64,000 bases of DNA, taken from assembly GCA_025267735.1 (NCBI GenBank), contig CM046299.1, positions 40,067,733 through 40,131,732 on the forward strand, written 5' to 3'. This document shows positions 11,880 to 26,700 of this stretch, piece by piece. The notes under the pieces were generated by a model. It saw only the letters and a program-made list of their open reading frames with translations, was not told the DNA's origin and made no database searches. Numbering within the stretch: the first letter of the stretch is position 1; every line of letters begins with the position of its first letter. Position numbers and translations under genes: made by a program. Origin of the DNA: Mactra quadrangularis (Eukaryota > Mollusca > Bivalvia > Venerida > Mactridae).

Positions 11880-12928
11880 TTCTGTTATGTAGGGTCTTAA
11901 CGGATTGCTTCGAAAAAGCATAGCAAAATATTTTTTTCAAAAAGTAAATGAATGTGCGTCAAATTAGCACCAATCGATAGATAAAAGTTTACTTTTATTC
12001 TTTCTATAAAGCAAAAGATAATAATCAGGTTTTTGGCTTACAAAAACACTTATAACTTTTCCTGCTATCCAGGGTTGTCGCCGCTCACCTCCATTTTGAA
12101 CTGAATTTGTGCCGGTAAATAAAGTGTCGCTTCGCTTAAACGAAATTTTTTCTCTCCTGAGTAGTCGTTCTTACTGCCAACAGCAGTATCCCTAATATAT
12201 TCGTTAAAAGTCAATTCATACAAATGGCATGACCCAATTTAAATTCAGATTGCCTTGGCTATTATTGCAGTTATTGTGACAAACAATCTGATTAAAACCT
12301 GATCTACAATTTTACCACTCGCATACTCGCTAATGTAGATCTGGCCTTTTCTAAACGAAGGTCACGTTCAGGTGACCTTTTCTCATCATAATATTCATGA
12401 CGAAATTGTTATGATACGTAACTTGTTTACATCGTCTACGTCACGAAATTTGAAATGAGCCGCCCAATCGCAGCCTGTGAATATTACCGTGGTTAAATTA
12501 GCAAGCAAAACTTGGTCTAAAAATAAAAATTACGAAATCAAAATGTGATTAATAGTGTTTTCGTCTAGATGAAAGCTACCCATTGATTGGTCGACACAAA
12601 GTTCATCTCGACGTGACCTCAAAGGGAAAAAGTACAGATCCAGTACGACGGTGGTCTGCTGGATATGTTTACGCAGATTGTGTGACAAACTGAAAGTACT
12701 CGTCAATGAAGGATTTTAAATGGATAAATTGACTGTCTAAGGTTAGATTTTAAAGTAATTATACTTCTATCATGTGTAATTTTCATTTATCTTTCCATTG
12801 GTGTATCGTTTTATTGCAAAATTTTCGAATTTAAACGAGTAGAACGTTCAGACCTGAATCGATGTCTGTACACTAAAATTTTTGCTATGCATTTTTAAAG
12901 CAATCCGTTAAGACCCTACATAACAGAA
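11880..12928. mobile_element. Non-autonomous element with ~30-bp inverted ends
   Basis: TTCTGTTATGTAGGGTCTTAACGG at the left (from 11880) is repeated in inverse at the right (ending 12928). Symmetry continues inward (AAGCATAGCAAAAT) and, more weakly, outward to about 11845 and 12985 (TAGTCCTAAAT/ATTTAGGACTA). No transposase. Its core (12283-12690) is repeated at 26615-27015 and 28380-28765 inside TIMELESS introns. Confidence 0.75.
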
Positions 12929-14636
12929 AAATGTCCAAATGATAAAAAAGTTACGTAGAGTCTTATATTTAGGACTACCCAGGGAGATTGATAGATAAAC
13001 ACTAGTAGCCAAATGGTACCAGGGGTAATAGTTGTGAAGTTTGTGATCATGCATGAAACTAATATAATAATAATTATATGCACTACCTATTGATGGAAAA
13101 GACATGCAAGCTAGTCACGTGAAGTAGTAAGTTGGTATTAAGGGCCATATATTTATTAAACAATGTAATCTCCATTTCGCCAATGTCTGCTTCATTTCCC
13201 TGCATTCCATGTTTTAGTCATACCGTCCCACAATGCAACAATTGGTAAGCACTGGAAGCAGAAGTGTTCTGAACGTGCGCTGCGAATTTTGTTCGAAAAA
13301 AATGAGGGTATGTTATCTCCCTTTCATATGATTTTTAGAAGGGCCAAAGGCAGGTAACTAGAAAAAACTCTCGCGATACCTTAAAGTGGAAAGGACATTA
13401 GTCTTTGTCATGTAAAATGCCATTACTTTGTTACTGTTATATTCAGGCTGGCGATATTTCCCAATTGTGCTTTAAAGCCTGATCAAGCTATAAAGTATAA
13501 TTGCTTAATTGGGCTTAAAATTCACATGGAGGCTGACTTTTTAATTGTTTTCACAAAGACCCCTTATTGGTATGAAGTCATAGTTTGGTAATTATCGCTG
13601 CTTTTGTTACTGAATGAAGATTAAAATCTAAGAATAGCTAATAAAATCTAATGATAATAGCTAGCAACTTACAGCAAAGGGTAAACCTTCAGTGACAGTG
13701 TGAAGTGTCTTGCCTACCACCCAGGAGAACCAGGTTAGGTTTTGTAGCAGAGGTATGATACTGTATTTGTAAGCTTTTATGACAACATTGTAGTGTCGTC
13801 TGCTTACAACTCACTCAGAGGTTGTAGTTTGAATCTCTGATGGATTTTTATCGGGTTACAGTTCCTAGTCAAGGCATGTAGTTTTTATTCTTTGAGTCTA
13901 CATCAATGGTGTCAGAGGTGTTCAATGAGCCCATGTGAAGCCTCTGAATGGATTGTTTATTTTCATGCAGCCATGCCAGCTCTGTAGAGAAGTAGAGTTG
14001 GAAATTGTGTGGTGATTGTAGAGGACTATACAGTCACATCCTACAACATTGCTGTTGGGTTAACCCTTTAACGATGCTATAATATGCTGGATTTTAGATA
14101 TGACAGTCCAAGAGTTAGAAATTCACTTCTTGTGATATTTATACTGATGAAATTTTCTTAGTACTGTACTACAAAATACACAGGGGTGATTGATAAACAA
14201 AGGAGTTACTTGTTATCAGCTTTCGAAGCGTATACTAACTGCAACTCCCGCGTTGCGCGCATCGCTGATTGGTCGATTACATCAAATAGGCAGACGTAAC
14301 AAATGCTCCACTTGTTGTTAATTTGAGACCTTGATTCAACTATGACTCTTGAAGGCAAAATATACACGGGTCAAATTGACGCACAGACAATTTTGATTGA
14401 GGGTCAGAAAGGGGTATTTTGGAATTTCTGTGCGTCAAAACCCGAGGTCTCGGGTCTAATTCAAGCCCTGCTGTAGGATATAACTAGTAGAAGTCTAAGT
14501 ACACCTGTGATGTGTCTTAGCTGAGTGTGGATACTGGACTGTTAAGTAAGCCTGTTTTGGCCAAGTACACAGCAGTATTGAAGGCTTCAACAGTTATGTT
14601 ATCATTATTTTTCTTATTTTTCCCCATATTTTGCAG
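12929..14636. other. Upstream flank of TIMELESS; probable promoter/5' UTR region
   Basis: No coding pattern. A splice acceptor at 14636 precedes the start-codon exon, so at least one 5' untranslated exon should lie upstream. A candidate is the CpG-containing stretch about 13230-13308, ending at a GTATGT donor, but this is speculative. A hairpin with arms TGACGCACAGA/TCTGTGCGTCA (about 14375-14440) sits in a small inverted-repeat remnant (about 14325-14474). Confidence 0.35.
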
Positions 14637-14758
14637 GTTGAACTTGAATATAACTATATAAGGTAGAACAATGGTGATGCATGTTGAACTACAAGCAACT
14701 TGTAGTGCACTTGGCTATCAAGAAGGCAAATTATATGTCAAAGAACCTGATTGTTTAG
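14637..14758 (+). CDS. TIMELESS: TIMELESS coding exon 1 (start codon at 14671)
   Basis: Acceptor TTTTGCAG ends at 14636. 34 nt of 5' UTR precede the ATG at 14671, chosen because the product begins [16 protein letters not shown], aligning with the vertebrate N-terminus. Encodes residues 1-29 (…YVKEPDCL) and ends in phase 1 at GT 14759. Confidence 0.93.
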
Positions 14759-17700
14759 GTATGTTGCAAGGCCTTACTTTAAATTGTTACAGACAATTTG
14801 CATGATTAATATAAATGTTTGCTGCAATTTTAGCATTACTTACTAGCTACATAATCAGTATCATTTCTCTGGACTTGTCAATTTACTGTCATGTTCTAAT
14901 TTTATATTACTTTTAAATTTTCAATTTTTTACAGTAACCAGTCAAAATTTAAGTCTGTAGGTGACACAGAATGTTATTGGTGTCCAAAAACAGATATTCC
15001 ATCAAACTTAAATGAAGTCAAAACTGTCAGGGAGCAGTAAATATTTTTTTTATAAAACTAAAAGCCACAGCACAGTTATTGTCAATTGCCCAAATAAATA
15101 ATTATTATCCTTGGCTTAAAGCTAAAGGGTTAAGCCTATACCCTACTTCTGTCTTGTATGTGTTTCTATGCTTCAGGGCTCAACATTATTTTTTTAAAGA
15201 AAATTCCCAGTTAAATTCTATATCCTGCATATTCCTGGCTTTAAGCCGCTTAGTGCAAAACAGTCGTAACTCACTCTCTTTTAAATCGTGTTACAACCGT
15301 TATGCACCAAGCCCACGATATAGTCTTAAACTGTCTTTTAATATGAAAAGTTATTTGGCTTTTATTGTAGAAACTGTTAAAGATTTAATACGTTTTCTAA
15401 AGCGAGAAGATGAGACATGTGATATTAGAAGACAATTAGGTCATGCACAAATTGTTCAAAATGATTTGTTACCTATTTTGGTACAGTATGTGAAAGAAGA
15501 GGCCTTATGGGAGACAACTGTTAGGTAAGATTTTCTGTGACTTAACTGCTTTTTGATTGAAATCTGTGGATGGATTTGTCTTGTATGTTTTTTATTAGCC
15601 AGATTTTTCGACGAAAAAATTCGGCTAATAGTTTGGCGAAACATGGGCAGTCTGGCGCCAAACAATTGCGTCAAAGTTTTACTTTAACATATATTTCTGT
15701 CATTTATTGTCAGATCTTAATGAAACTTCATACAATGATAACCTACCATGAGATGAACAGAATTAGAAAGTAACCACAACTCTACCTGCCTTTATTATGG
15801 TAATTTCTCTTTGTAATTTTTGTGATAAAGTTTTTAAATCCGACTTTAATGTGGTTTCTACATTACGTTTATTGGGGTTTTTTTATTTTATGAATGGTTG
15901 AAAAAAAATGCTGTTTATCAATGTTTTTTGTAAGTTATGTTCTCTACCTGACTTACATATTAACTAGCTTTGTAAGACACGTTTTAACCAGTTTTTGCCC
16001 ACCAATCCTATTCACTTACCCTTGGGTTATCAAGATTCTCAAACTAACAGTATCAAGAATGTTGATAGCCTTAGGGTTTGAGAATGACCTATCTACAAGG
16101 AGCCTGATACTTCTCCCTCTATTTAGGACCCCAGGAAAGTCAATATCATATATTGAATATTCAATGAAGTGTATAATATGCTGCAGCCAGGGGTGTACTG
16201 ATTCAAAATCCTGCACTGTGCTACTGTGCAAGTGTCTCATAGGGGTGTAACAATAGGTCGACTTATCGCTGTATCGCGATAGTTTACCTTGCAATAGCAA
16301 TAGGTCGATAGAACTTTTTCAAGTCGATAAATATCGCGATAATTTTTCTGACTATCGACTTTTTCGATAGTTTTCTTGAAAACGAGAGTTGAGCCCCATA
16401 AACGCTTTACTTTCATCTTTTTTTAATGAGAGAACTCCACATTGATACGGATCAAATTAAATCTATTTAGAGGCCCAGTAATCATCTTATTTGATCAAAT
16501 ACTCGCCGTAATGGAAGTAAAAGCATGCCTGCATGGAGCGGTGATTTTGAAATTGCAGGGATGGCGAAATCAACTGTCCCAGTCGTACATTTTAATGTAT
16601 GGACAAGTTATTTTTATGGACTAGTAAAAAATTCAATTTTAATTTGTTAAAAACGTTTTTACCTCTGCATTACTCCGTGGAAGTTATAAATAAGACTTGC
16701 ATAGTAGCATTCGCCGAGCAGAGTTGTCGTATATTCGGCGATAAAGTAACATTAACTGATTTACGCCTGTCGTCATTTTCTGTAATAAGTTGATTGTGAA
16801 ATTCAGTTACTATATGCCATGCGTATTTCGGTATATATCATATTTGTTTCAAGTAGTTATCTTGACTTATTACGTCACAAATTGTCATGATATGAATAGA
16901 TGATAAATTGATAATGATAATCATTAATGGATGCTATTCGCCACCCTTGAATTAAAGAAAACAAAAAGTCAAAATCGGCAGTATCGCAGCGTTTTGACTT
17001 TGTTTAGTAATAGATGAAGTTTTCAAATCTAAAATAGCTTTCAGATACTGCCAAATAGTACTACAGTACAGTGGATACCTCCAATTGAAAGGATTATTTG
17101 ACGATGAAGCACCATGCAGTTTCCCTTTCAAAATCCCTATCTTCACTAATGTGAATAAATCTGGACCAAAAACTAAACCAATGATATACCCTCTAATAGA
17201 GAACCAGCTCATTCTCAAAGTGCGAGAGATATTTCAAATTCAAACCCATTGTTTATTGTAAAAGACTTGAGACTGTTTACCGTTGTTTTTATAATAAAAA
17301 ACTATCGTGATAGTATCGCAATAGTTTTTTTACTATTGCAATACTATTGCAATAGTACTTTCATTATCGCAATACTATTGCGATAGTGTTTTTGGCTGCA
17401 ATAGTCACCCCTAGTGTCTCAGCACTGTATGTTTGAAGACAAAGTTATGTGGTTTTAAAATTTCTGTTGAATTAAAGCATGAGAGAAAATTTTCAGGACA
17501 GGTTCTGAAGTTCAAGATTTGGAGCCTGAGTAAGGAACATGAAATTGTTTACTTACAGGTTTTTTTATTTTTAAAAGTTTCATCAATGATTTTGATGTTA
17601 GTTTTCAGGACTGGCCTTGCAGTTCAGGGTTTTAGGGACCTGAGAAATGAAAAAATACTTATTTTAGGAATTTATGAAATTTTTTAACTTTCACCTATGA

Positions 17701-20700
17701 GCTTAACAGGTGTTGCTTTGACTTAATGTCAGTCATCACCTTAAGTTTTCTCAATTACTAGTCCAATTGATTAGAGACTTTAGTCAGTTATCTTTCCTTG
17801 ATAAAATCTGAAGCAATCCAATTGGTAAGTAGGTCCTTGCAGTTGGAATCCTCAGATTTTATCATTGAATTACTATGTAAAGATAACAAAATATTCCATC
17901 TGATATCTTTCTTGTTAATGAAGATATTAAAAGAAGTGATGAAATTTAGATAGTACTTTACCCTAAAAATACTTAGCTTGAATTTCAAACAAATTAGATG
18001 ATTTACAAAAAAAGTTTTTTAAGATTAATTTTGGCAAATTGACATTGAAAAGTAAGGGTAAAATCCGAGTAATCCAACTAATTGGACCTACCTTTTTGAA
18101 TAGTATACAAAGGGAAATAACTGACTAAAGTCCCTTAGTGTTTTAAAGTGGAGGGCACAACAATCCAATACTCTGACTATATGAAGTACGTTTATTAACA
18201 ATCATCGGCCCAAGTCACTGTCATAAGGCTAGTAGGTTAATGAGGTGATCTAACTTTACATTGGTTTTTTGTAATGTCTGATCAATATATTTTTTGTTCT
18301 AATAGATTGCTGGTAAATCTGACACAACCTGCTGTTCTCTGTTTTAATGGTCATGTACCGGAGGATAAATCTCTAAGAAATAACTTCATTGAAGTAGAAT
18401 CTCATCTTCAATCAATGAAAGAGGTAAATGTTATACTCGTATGTCTTCGGCAAGGTTTTTACTTACATAACTGTTTATACCTGTAACACAGGGCTCGAAT
18501 TGAAATTCCCATTCTCGCAAAATGCATGTGGATTTTAAAAAATGCGAGTAACTTTTATTTTATTTCAACTCGCAAATTTTTGAGTTTTGAAATTGCTGCA
18601 AAAATATTTCTGTCCAAACTAATGAGGCTCAAATGAGCATTAAAACTGTCATAAATTGATAACATTAGTTAAAGATAGTCCAAAAATGTTTGATATTCTT
18701 TGTCTATCCCACAATAATGCCTTTGGTCTATCTATAGTCAAGTATAAAAACTATGTTGTTTTTATACTGTATAATTATGAATGATCACTATGTATGCCAA
18801 TAAATTTGGAGAAACATACGAGTGATTTTCTGCATTGTCAGTGACTGACAACTGCTGTACAGCTGTAGGAGGGAGAATGGCTGTAGAAATCATTTCATAA
18901 CCTAACTATACCAAAGTTTGTCCCATCCACAAATTGAGTACAACTCCTGAATCTGTAGACTTGTAAATAGGGCTGTAACGATTCACCGATGCATCGTGAG
19001 ATCGTATTCGCAACTGTCCGATACGGGTGTATCGAATCGCGTCCTAAAAAATTGCGATTCAGAGGGCCTTTTAGTTTACAAGAAATCAGTTAAAACGAAA
19101 TATACTGTATACATTTGTATCTATAGCATTTAACATGCAATTGCAATCTTTACTCAGTGTTCAATCTAGAGCGCGCCATTGGCCCCTTATGAACGCAAAT
19201 GGCGCAATATCAATCGTCTATTGGCCGAAAATATGGTTCTATCGCCAATTTGACAACTTTTCGTATATTCTATGCCATTGGTTTCGATACATCTATTTTG
19301 CTAAATTAAACGGGTACCTCAGTCTTCGAATCTAGCGACCGAGTCCGTCTTAAACGCCGACGGTTTCGTTATAAAGGTACGGATCCCAAGACCGAATGTC
19401 TGGTAGCAATTTCAATAGCAATATTACTATAAATGGATAATTGAACATAAAAATTGCAGTTACAGGCAATTTATTATTTGGACGCTAAAAATCCAGCCGA
19501 GAGTCCGCAATACACATTAAATTTTTATCCACGCTTGTAACAATAATAGACAATATGACTTATGTGTAAGGCGTCCTCTAAAAAATCAATAGTGCTACAT
19601 ATGTGACGGCTCGATAAAATTGATTATGTAATTAATCGGTTGCAATTAAGAAACACGTGACAAACTTTGGTGAACATTAATTGAGGAAGATAACACTTTC
19701 TTTTATGTTTGCCGATAAGCTGATAATTGTTGTTAATTAATAATTATTAGCGTGTTGTGTGGCAGTTTAAAAAGACATAATTAGTTAAATTTTTAATAAA
19801 CTAATTCGTTTAATTCCACTAGAAACAAACAACTTTGTCATTATTTTACAACAAATAAAGTTATTTGTATTTTGTTATCCATAATGTGGTATTCCATTTC
19901 GTAAAAATAAAATTGCTTATTTCGTTATGTCATACATTTTCGCGACCCACGCTATTGCTTTTTTTAATTTTATGATTGTTTGATAATAATATCATAATTT
20001 GTCTATGCATTCATACCAAATTTACAATTTACATCGTATCGCAATTAATATCGTAATCGCAAGGCATATATCGCGATACGTATCGTATCGCGACCTTGGC
20101 CACGATACACAGCCCTACTTGTAAACCAGTTAACTTCAAACCATACACATATATATAAACTGTCACTCTTCACTCAACACTGTCCAGATGGTAATCTCTC
20201 ATATGCATCAGTAAATAGAACTATAAAGAGTTGTAATCATTTTTACAAGTTAAGCCGAGGTTCTCAAATGTGGAAACATCCCATGTGAGCTTAAACTGAA
20301 TCAAAATTCAGTGTTAGACACTAACAGTGTCCAGGGACGGAGGAACTGACGCACTTGTGAGGAATGCTAAGCTAGGGAGTCCTTCAGGATCCCTCAAAAT
20401 TGCCCAGTGAGTTTCCATGAATTGCATTTTGTGATTGCAAAACTGTATATGAAATCTTTTTTTGTCATTACTTGAAGGAATCCTAAAGAAATGGAGAAAT
20501 CTTTGAAATACTGACTCGGTATTCCCTCTGGATCCCTGGCAAAATAGTAAGTGTCTAACTCTGAAATTGAAGAGTTTTTCAGAAGTGACTAACTCTAGTC
20601 AGTTGATTATATAATGTTAGAAGGTCTTACTTTCAAGTTCTAGGAGGTAGAAATAACTGATGTATTCTCTATTATTATTTCAGGCATTCATAAATCAGGA

Positions 20701-23700
20701 AGTGTTTGCAGTAATAACTGGTAAACTTGGAGATCTATTAAAGTTGGTAGGTTGTTAAAATGTTTTATTGTTGGTAACCTGGCAGGTAAACACTGTTAGG
20801 GACTGGGTGCATCAGAGAGTTAGTAAAAAGAGGGACTAGAATTTGGACTGAGGGATTAGGAAAGGGTAGGGTGGTGGTGAAGAAAAGTTATTAGGGAGGG
20901 GGCGAGTGCCTTGCTATTATTACATCATTATAGCTGAGGTATAATACAGCTTTTGTACTCTCTTGTCATCAAGCTAGCTTTTACAGCAATATGGTAGAGT
21001 GTCCACATATTACTTTCAAGGTAGTGGGTTCGAATCTCGGTTCAGACCGTTGATTTTTTACAGGTTACATTTATATTGAATTACATTATGAGTGTATTAC
21101 AACGAATTCTTTTACTCTGGATAATGGTTTTCTTGGTTTAAACATGATTGTATTCACCACTAGTATCACATAGAAATCCTTCTGGTAGAAATACCCCTTG
21201 TACAAAGCTGGGTTTATGGTCTCATGAAAATTCAAAGAAAATAGAATGCAAAGGTATTGATTCAATTCTGGACCATTGATATAAAATATAGTTTTTCCTT
21301 CTTACTGGAGATGCTGGCTCCTTATACTAGTCAGAGAACAGGGCTGGACATGAACTTGTGAAATTGTATGCCCAGTAGGGCAACCAACTGTTAATTGTTG
21401 AAAGTTCTTGCCCGAAACCAAGTGTTAACTTGCCCAAACAAATGGTTCTTTAAACAAAATTTGAGAGTTATAAATATATTTTTGTTGCCTTATTGAACAA
21501 AAACTTGTTGCCTGAACTGAGTAAGGCAATCAGACAACTGTTATTCAGGGCCCAACAAATGTTTTTGAAGCAACTCATCCTGCAGGATAAGCAGCTTAGA
21601 ATTTTCACTTGTCCTGGTGCAATATGTACTCGTCCTGTACTCGACTAGGAAAATGCAATTAATTGTAACTTGTATGAAGCAGTTACAAATGCATAATTGT
21701 TGTATTTGGTAGTTCTGTATTATTGGACTTGTGATAATGTGACGCAGTCACTGGTAATTGTTTAATTTAGCACATTAGATGCAAAGTAATGGAATGGTCA
21801 CATTATGACGGCCATTTCTATGAACAAAAAGCTATTATAATTGATGTTTTCAGATTGCAAGTGACGAAATAAGCTCCATTGGTAGTGTTTTCGATAAGGC
21901 TATGTATTTAAAACTTAATATATAATTATCTTAGCTAAAAATTTCTCTCGCTCAGCAGGATCAGTGCTGCCAAAAGGTCAACTCGTCCTTAGTCAATTTT
22001 ATACTTTTATTGATGAGCAGACGAGTGGATTTGACGAGCCTTGAATGTTCGAAGTATTCATGTACATAACACAATATGGAAACTCTACCTGAAATATAAT
22101 TATATGTTAATTATTTCTTAACAGGATTGGGAACATCGTCATGAAGAACATAGAATGTTGATAGAACGTTTATTGATATTAATAAGAAACATTCTACATA
22201 TACCACCTGATCCTGATGCTGAAATGGTATAACTTATCACTGTTTTTAGCCGGATTTTTGATCAAAATATTTGGCTTATAGTTTGGCAAAACCAGGGCGG
22301 GTGAGTGCCTGGTGTCGTTAACATTTGCGTTAAAGTTTTTTATTTAGCGTATATTTCTGCCATGAAACTTTATACAATGATAACATACCATGTGATGTAC
22401 AGAATTAGAAAGTAACAGTTACTCTACCTGGCTTTATTATGGATTATTTCTCTTTGTAATGTTTGCATTAAATCTGGCTTTAATGTGGTTTCCACAAGTA
22501 ATGGGACATTGGCTGGAAATTACAATTGATCATCAGCTGCTATCGGTTGGTTACTGCTGTCGATGTGATTCTTCCAATGATAATTGGTTCCTGATAAGTT
22601 TGCTTTGAATGAATGTTTCACTGCAAATCCTTGTAAAGTCCATGTATTATGAAGTAGGAAATAAAAAGCTCCTTTTGTAGTATAGTGCTATTTGTTGTTT
22701 TGTATCTGCTTCCTACTATTACATGTACATGACACACGTTCAATTAATCTTATCCAATTATATTTTATGTTTGCAAAATAACTGTGCATTACTTCATATT
22801 ATGCTAAAGAAAACACCACCATTGTTTTAAGGATGAGATATTTCAAAAAGACAAGGGTATCACAAATTCAGCTGTTACAGCTACTTAGATATAATCAAAG
22901 ATACCTCTAAAAATAAAAGTTCACTAAACTAGTTTTCATGACTATCAGTGTTTAGTACAAGTCTGGCACACATGACATGTATTTAAGCATTATTCATAAC
23001 TTTTCAAATACCTGAAAACATGTGAATGTCCTTAAATAGCATTACCTCCTTTTGTGCCAATGATTGATTCTGATAAAGTTTAATCAATTATCAAAATCAG
23101 GAGCTTCCAACTAGTGATTATTCAATTATTTTTGATGATGGTACAACACTAGTTTCCATGTTACATTTCTTGTTTTTGCCTTAAAATGGGCATGTGGAAA
23201 ATATTTTATCCAGAGCAGATGGGATGAATGTTTTCCTTTTTTAATGACAATTATTCCAGGTTGCTTTGTTCTTCTAATCATAATTTTTTTTAATCTATTC
23301 CAGAGAACTGACGATGATGCCAGTGTACATGACCAGGTGTTATGGTATGTTGCATTTAAATAACTGGGTTCATTCAATCTTGAAAAGGCCCTAAATTTTG
23401 ATGATTGTCTTGAAAAGGCCCATTTATTGCATGGCTGACCTTGGAAAGCCCCTAAATTTGCACTGTCAGGCTCTAAATTGCTATTTTAAGGCCCTAAATT
23501 TAGTTTGGAAACTATTTGGTTAGTTAATAATCAAAATCTAAATGATTAACAAGGCAATTGAGCACCAAAATAAATATCTTCCGTATTTTGGACCAATTAA
23601 CTCCGGGGGGAGAGGGGCAAATTACTTGTTGAAGGTCACTGGAGATCATTTTAAAGGAGTTAACTGTTGTATGATTAACAAAGAACCACAAATCAGACGT

Positions 23701-26700
23701 TTGTTTATGTCATAAAAATTAAGCCATAAATTTCGTAAAAAATGCCCTGAAAAAGCCCTAAACCGGCCTTAAATTTATATATGAGTAGTCTGTATGAACC
23801 ATGAATAAAATATTTTTTATGCCTTTGATGCCCTTCTGACTTGCTCAGTCTGTGGCACACATGTCCACTGATCGATTGAATTGGAGTTCGATTCCCAGGT
23901 GGGGCTTACTTTCGTGGAGCTTGGTCATGAAATAATTTCTACAACTATTCTCCATCCTACTACTGATTCTAAATTATGTTTGGCAGTTGTCAGTCACTGA
24001 TTGAAGTACGGACATAGTGACTGGTTAACAGCCTTCCCAGAAACATTGAGTAGTGCCGTGATATAACCTATACAGTATGTTGTTGCTACTTTAATCCAAT
24101 AAAAAAAGATAGATCTATAACCTTGACATTTGGTATGCATGAAGGTATGTTGAGATTGTCTTGTCTGTTTGTTAATTAGGTAGTTATTGTGCAGCTAGGT
24201 TAACTTACATTCAAATGTTTCTGTGAAAAGCATTACCAGATTCTAAAACAGTTAAATAAATGACGAAATTTATTTATTTGTTATGTACCAATTCAGGAAT
24301 TTTAGAATTTTGAGAAGTGATGATTTTTATTGCTGATGTATATTTTAGGGTGATGCACACTAGTGGTCTGGAAGATATACTGTTATATATAGCTAGTTCT
24401 GAAGAGGAAAGAAATCTCTCAATGCATATATTAGAAATTATATCTCTTATGTTTAGAGAACAGGTATACATTCTCTCTGTGAAATAATGAATCATAGTTT
24501 AGTTTATTCCAATTTATTTTAACTCAGTTTGACATTAAGTTTGATCCAAGTTCTTCAACTTAGATTAATCATGCTTGAATCTGGTCCAGGTCCCCCCAGT
24601 AAAAAGCGAGTAGAAAAAAATTCCTTGCTCGAGGAAACAACAGCATAGGAGCTGGCTATCCAATGATTACCAGTCCAAAGTCATAACATTCCCTTTGAAA
24701 AATGCATGTTGATAACTGGTCAATCCCCAGCCATGGGTTTTTTATAAAGTGCAAAATGTTTAGTCGTAGTCACTGTGTTCAATTACTAGTTGGCCAGGTT
24801 ATAACCTTCAATGATTGTTCAATAATTGATTATGATTTTCTTTGAAAACGAGGGTAAAGGCCCTCAAGTTGTGCACTGGGCTTGACATAAATGGTCACTC
24901 AGTTGTCTGAACCATCACAACATTTAGGATTTGGGCAACGGTTTTTGCCACAAGTTGTCTAATAAGGCAACCAGAATATGATTATAACCCTCAACTTTAA
25001 GTTAAAGTACTTTTTTATTGAGGCAAGTAAACATATGTTTTGGGCCAGTAAAATTTATCGTTGATGGACCTACTGAGCAACCCACCACGAAAGTTATTGT
25101 CATGTCCTGGTAGAATGTCTGTGTATTGTCATACTTACATGATTGGTATGATTATAAGATAATTGTACTGGGATAATCCTAGAGCATCAGGATTCATACA
25201 GTCTTGAAGACTGGCTCTAAATTTTGATGGTTTTCTTGAAAAGGCCTTAAATTACATGGCTAGCCCTCAAAGCCTCTAAATTTGCTTTTTTGGTCCAAAA
25301 TTACTTTTAGTGGCCCTAAATTTAGTTTGGACACAATTTGGTCAAAATCCAAATGATTTTTAATGTAATTGAGCCAATCATCATGGCAATAATTAATGCA
25401 GCACATTCTTAAGTAATTGTATTATAAAATATAGCTCTGGCATTACTTGTTGAAGGTCACTGGAGATCATTTTAAAGGAGTTAACAGTTGTATGATTGAC
25501 AAAGATTTACAAATCAGAAGCTTGTTTATGTCGTGAAAAATAAGCCCTAAATTTAGTAAAAATGGCCCTGAAAAGGCCTTAAATGTATGTATAAGAAGTC
25601 TGTATGAACGATGGAGCATATTATGCTCCATCTAGGAATGTTTTTTAGTCGGATTTTTCAACGAAAAAATTTGGCTTATAGTTTCACGAAAACTGGGTGT
25701 GTCGATGGTTGGGAGGGCGGCCAGCATGGTGGGGGTCTGGTGTAGTAAACAATTGACTTAAAGTTTTTTCTTTACCATATGTTTCTGCCATTTATTGTCA
25801 GATCTTTATGAAACTTCATACAATGATAACATACCATGTAATAAACAGAATAAGCAAGTAACCACAACTCTATCTGGCTTCATTATGGATTATTTCCCTT
25901 TGTAATTTTTGCATTAAAGTTTTTAATATGTTGGATATCTCTGTCATTCATGCTGAAAATCCAGATTTTAATGTGGTTTCTATGTAACATTTAATGTGGT
26001 TTCTACGTTACACATTATTGACTATGTTACTTGTTGTTTTATTGTAGACAGCTGATGTGTTAGCTTCTGCCGGTGTACAAAGATCTGTTACTGAAAAACA
26101 GAAGGATGAAAGGTACATTACTTTGTTATACACTATAAAATATACAGTCCTCTCCTAAAGTGCTTTGAGAGAAATCCTGCTTTTAGATAAGCTTAATATT
26201 TACTTTAGATTTACATTAACTCTTTGTGAAATGGAACACGTCATCTGAGCAAATTCCATCAATCAGCTTTAATAGCTTTTCACACTATGTTTAAATGAAA
26301 AAGTTTGAATGTTAGAAAAATTACTTGCAGTAATTTTTCAAAGAACTTTTTTGCGCAATGTTAAAATGATATATGTATTAGGGTTTGAACAATAATGTAA
26401 CAGAAAATGTTATAAAATGCCTTAGAAGCAGTCACTATGAAGCACAGCAGACCAAAAGACAAATTCTGTAGAAAATTGGAAGGTCCTTTTAAATCCTGCA
26501 TGTTTACAAGACCTACTGAAAATTTAATCTCATCCACATTTGAAATTTCTGTTATGATCTAAAAGGCATCATGTCTCTTGTTTCTTAATTTAAATGGATT
26601 GCTAAACTATTATCAATCTGATTAAAACCTGAACTAAAATTTTCTGCTCGCCTACTCGCTAATTTAGATCTGGCCTTTTTCAAACGAAGGTCACGTTCAG

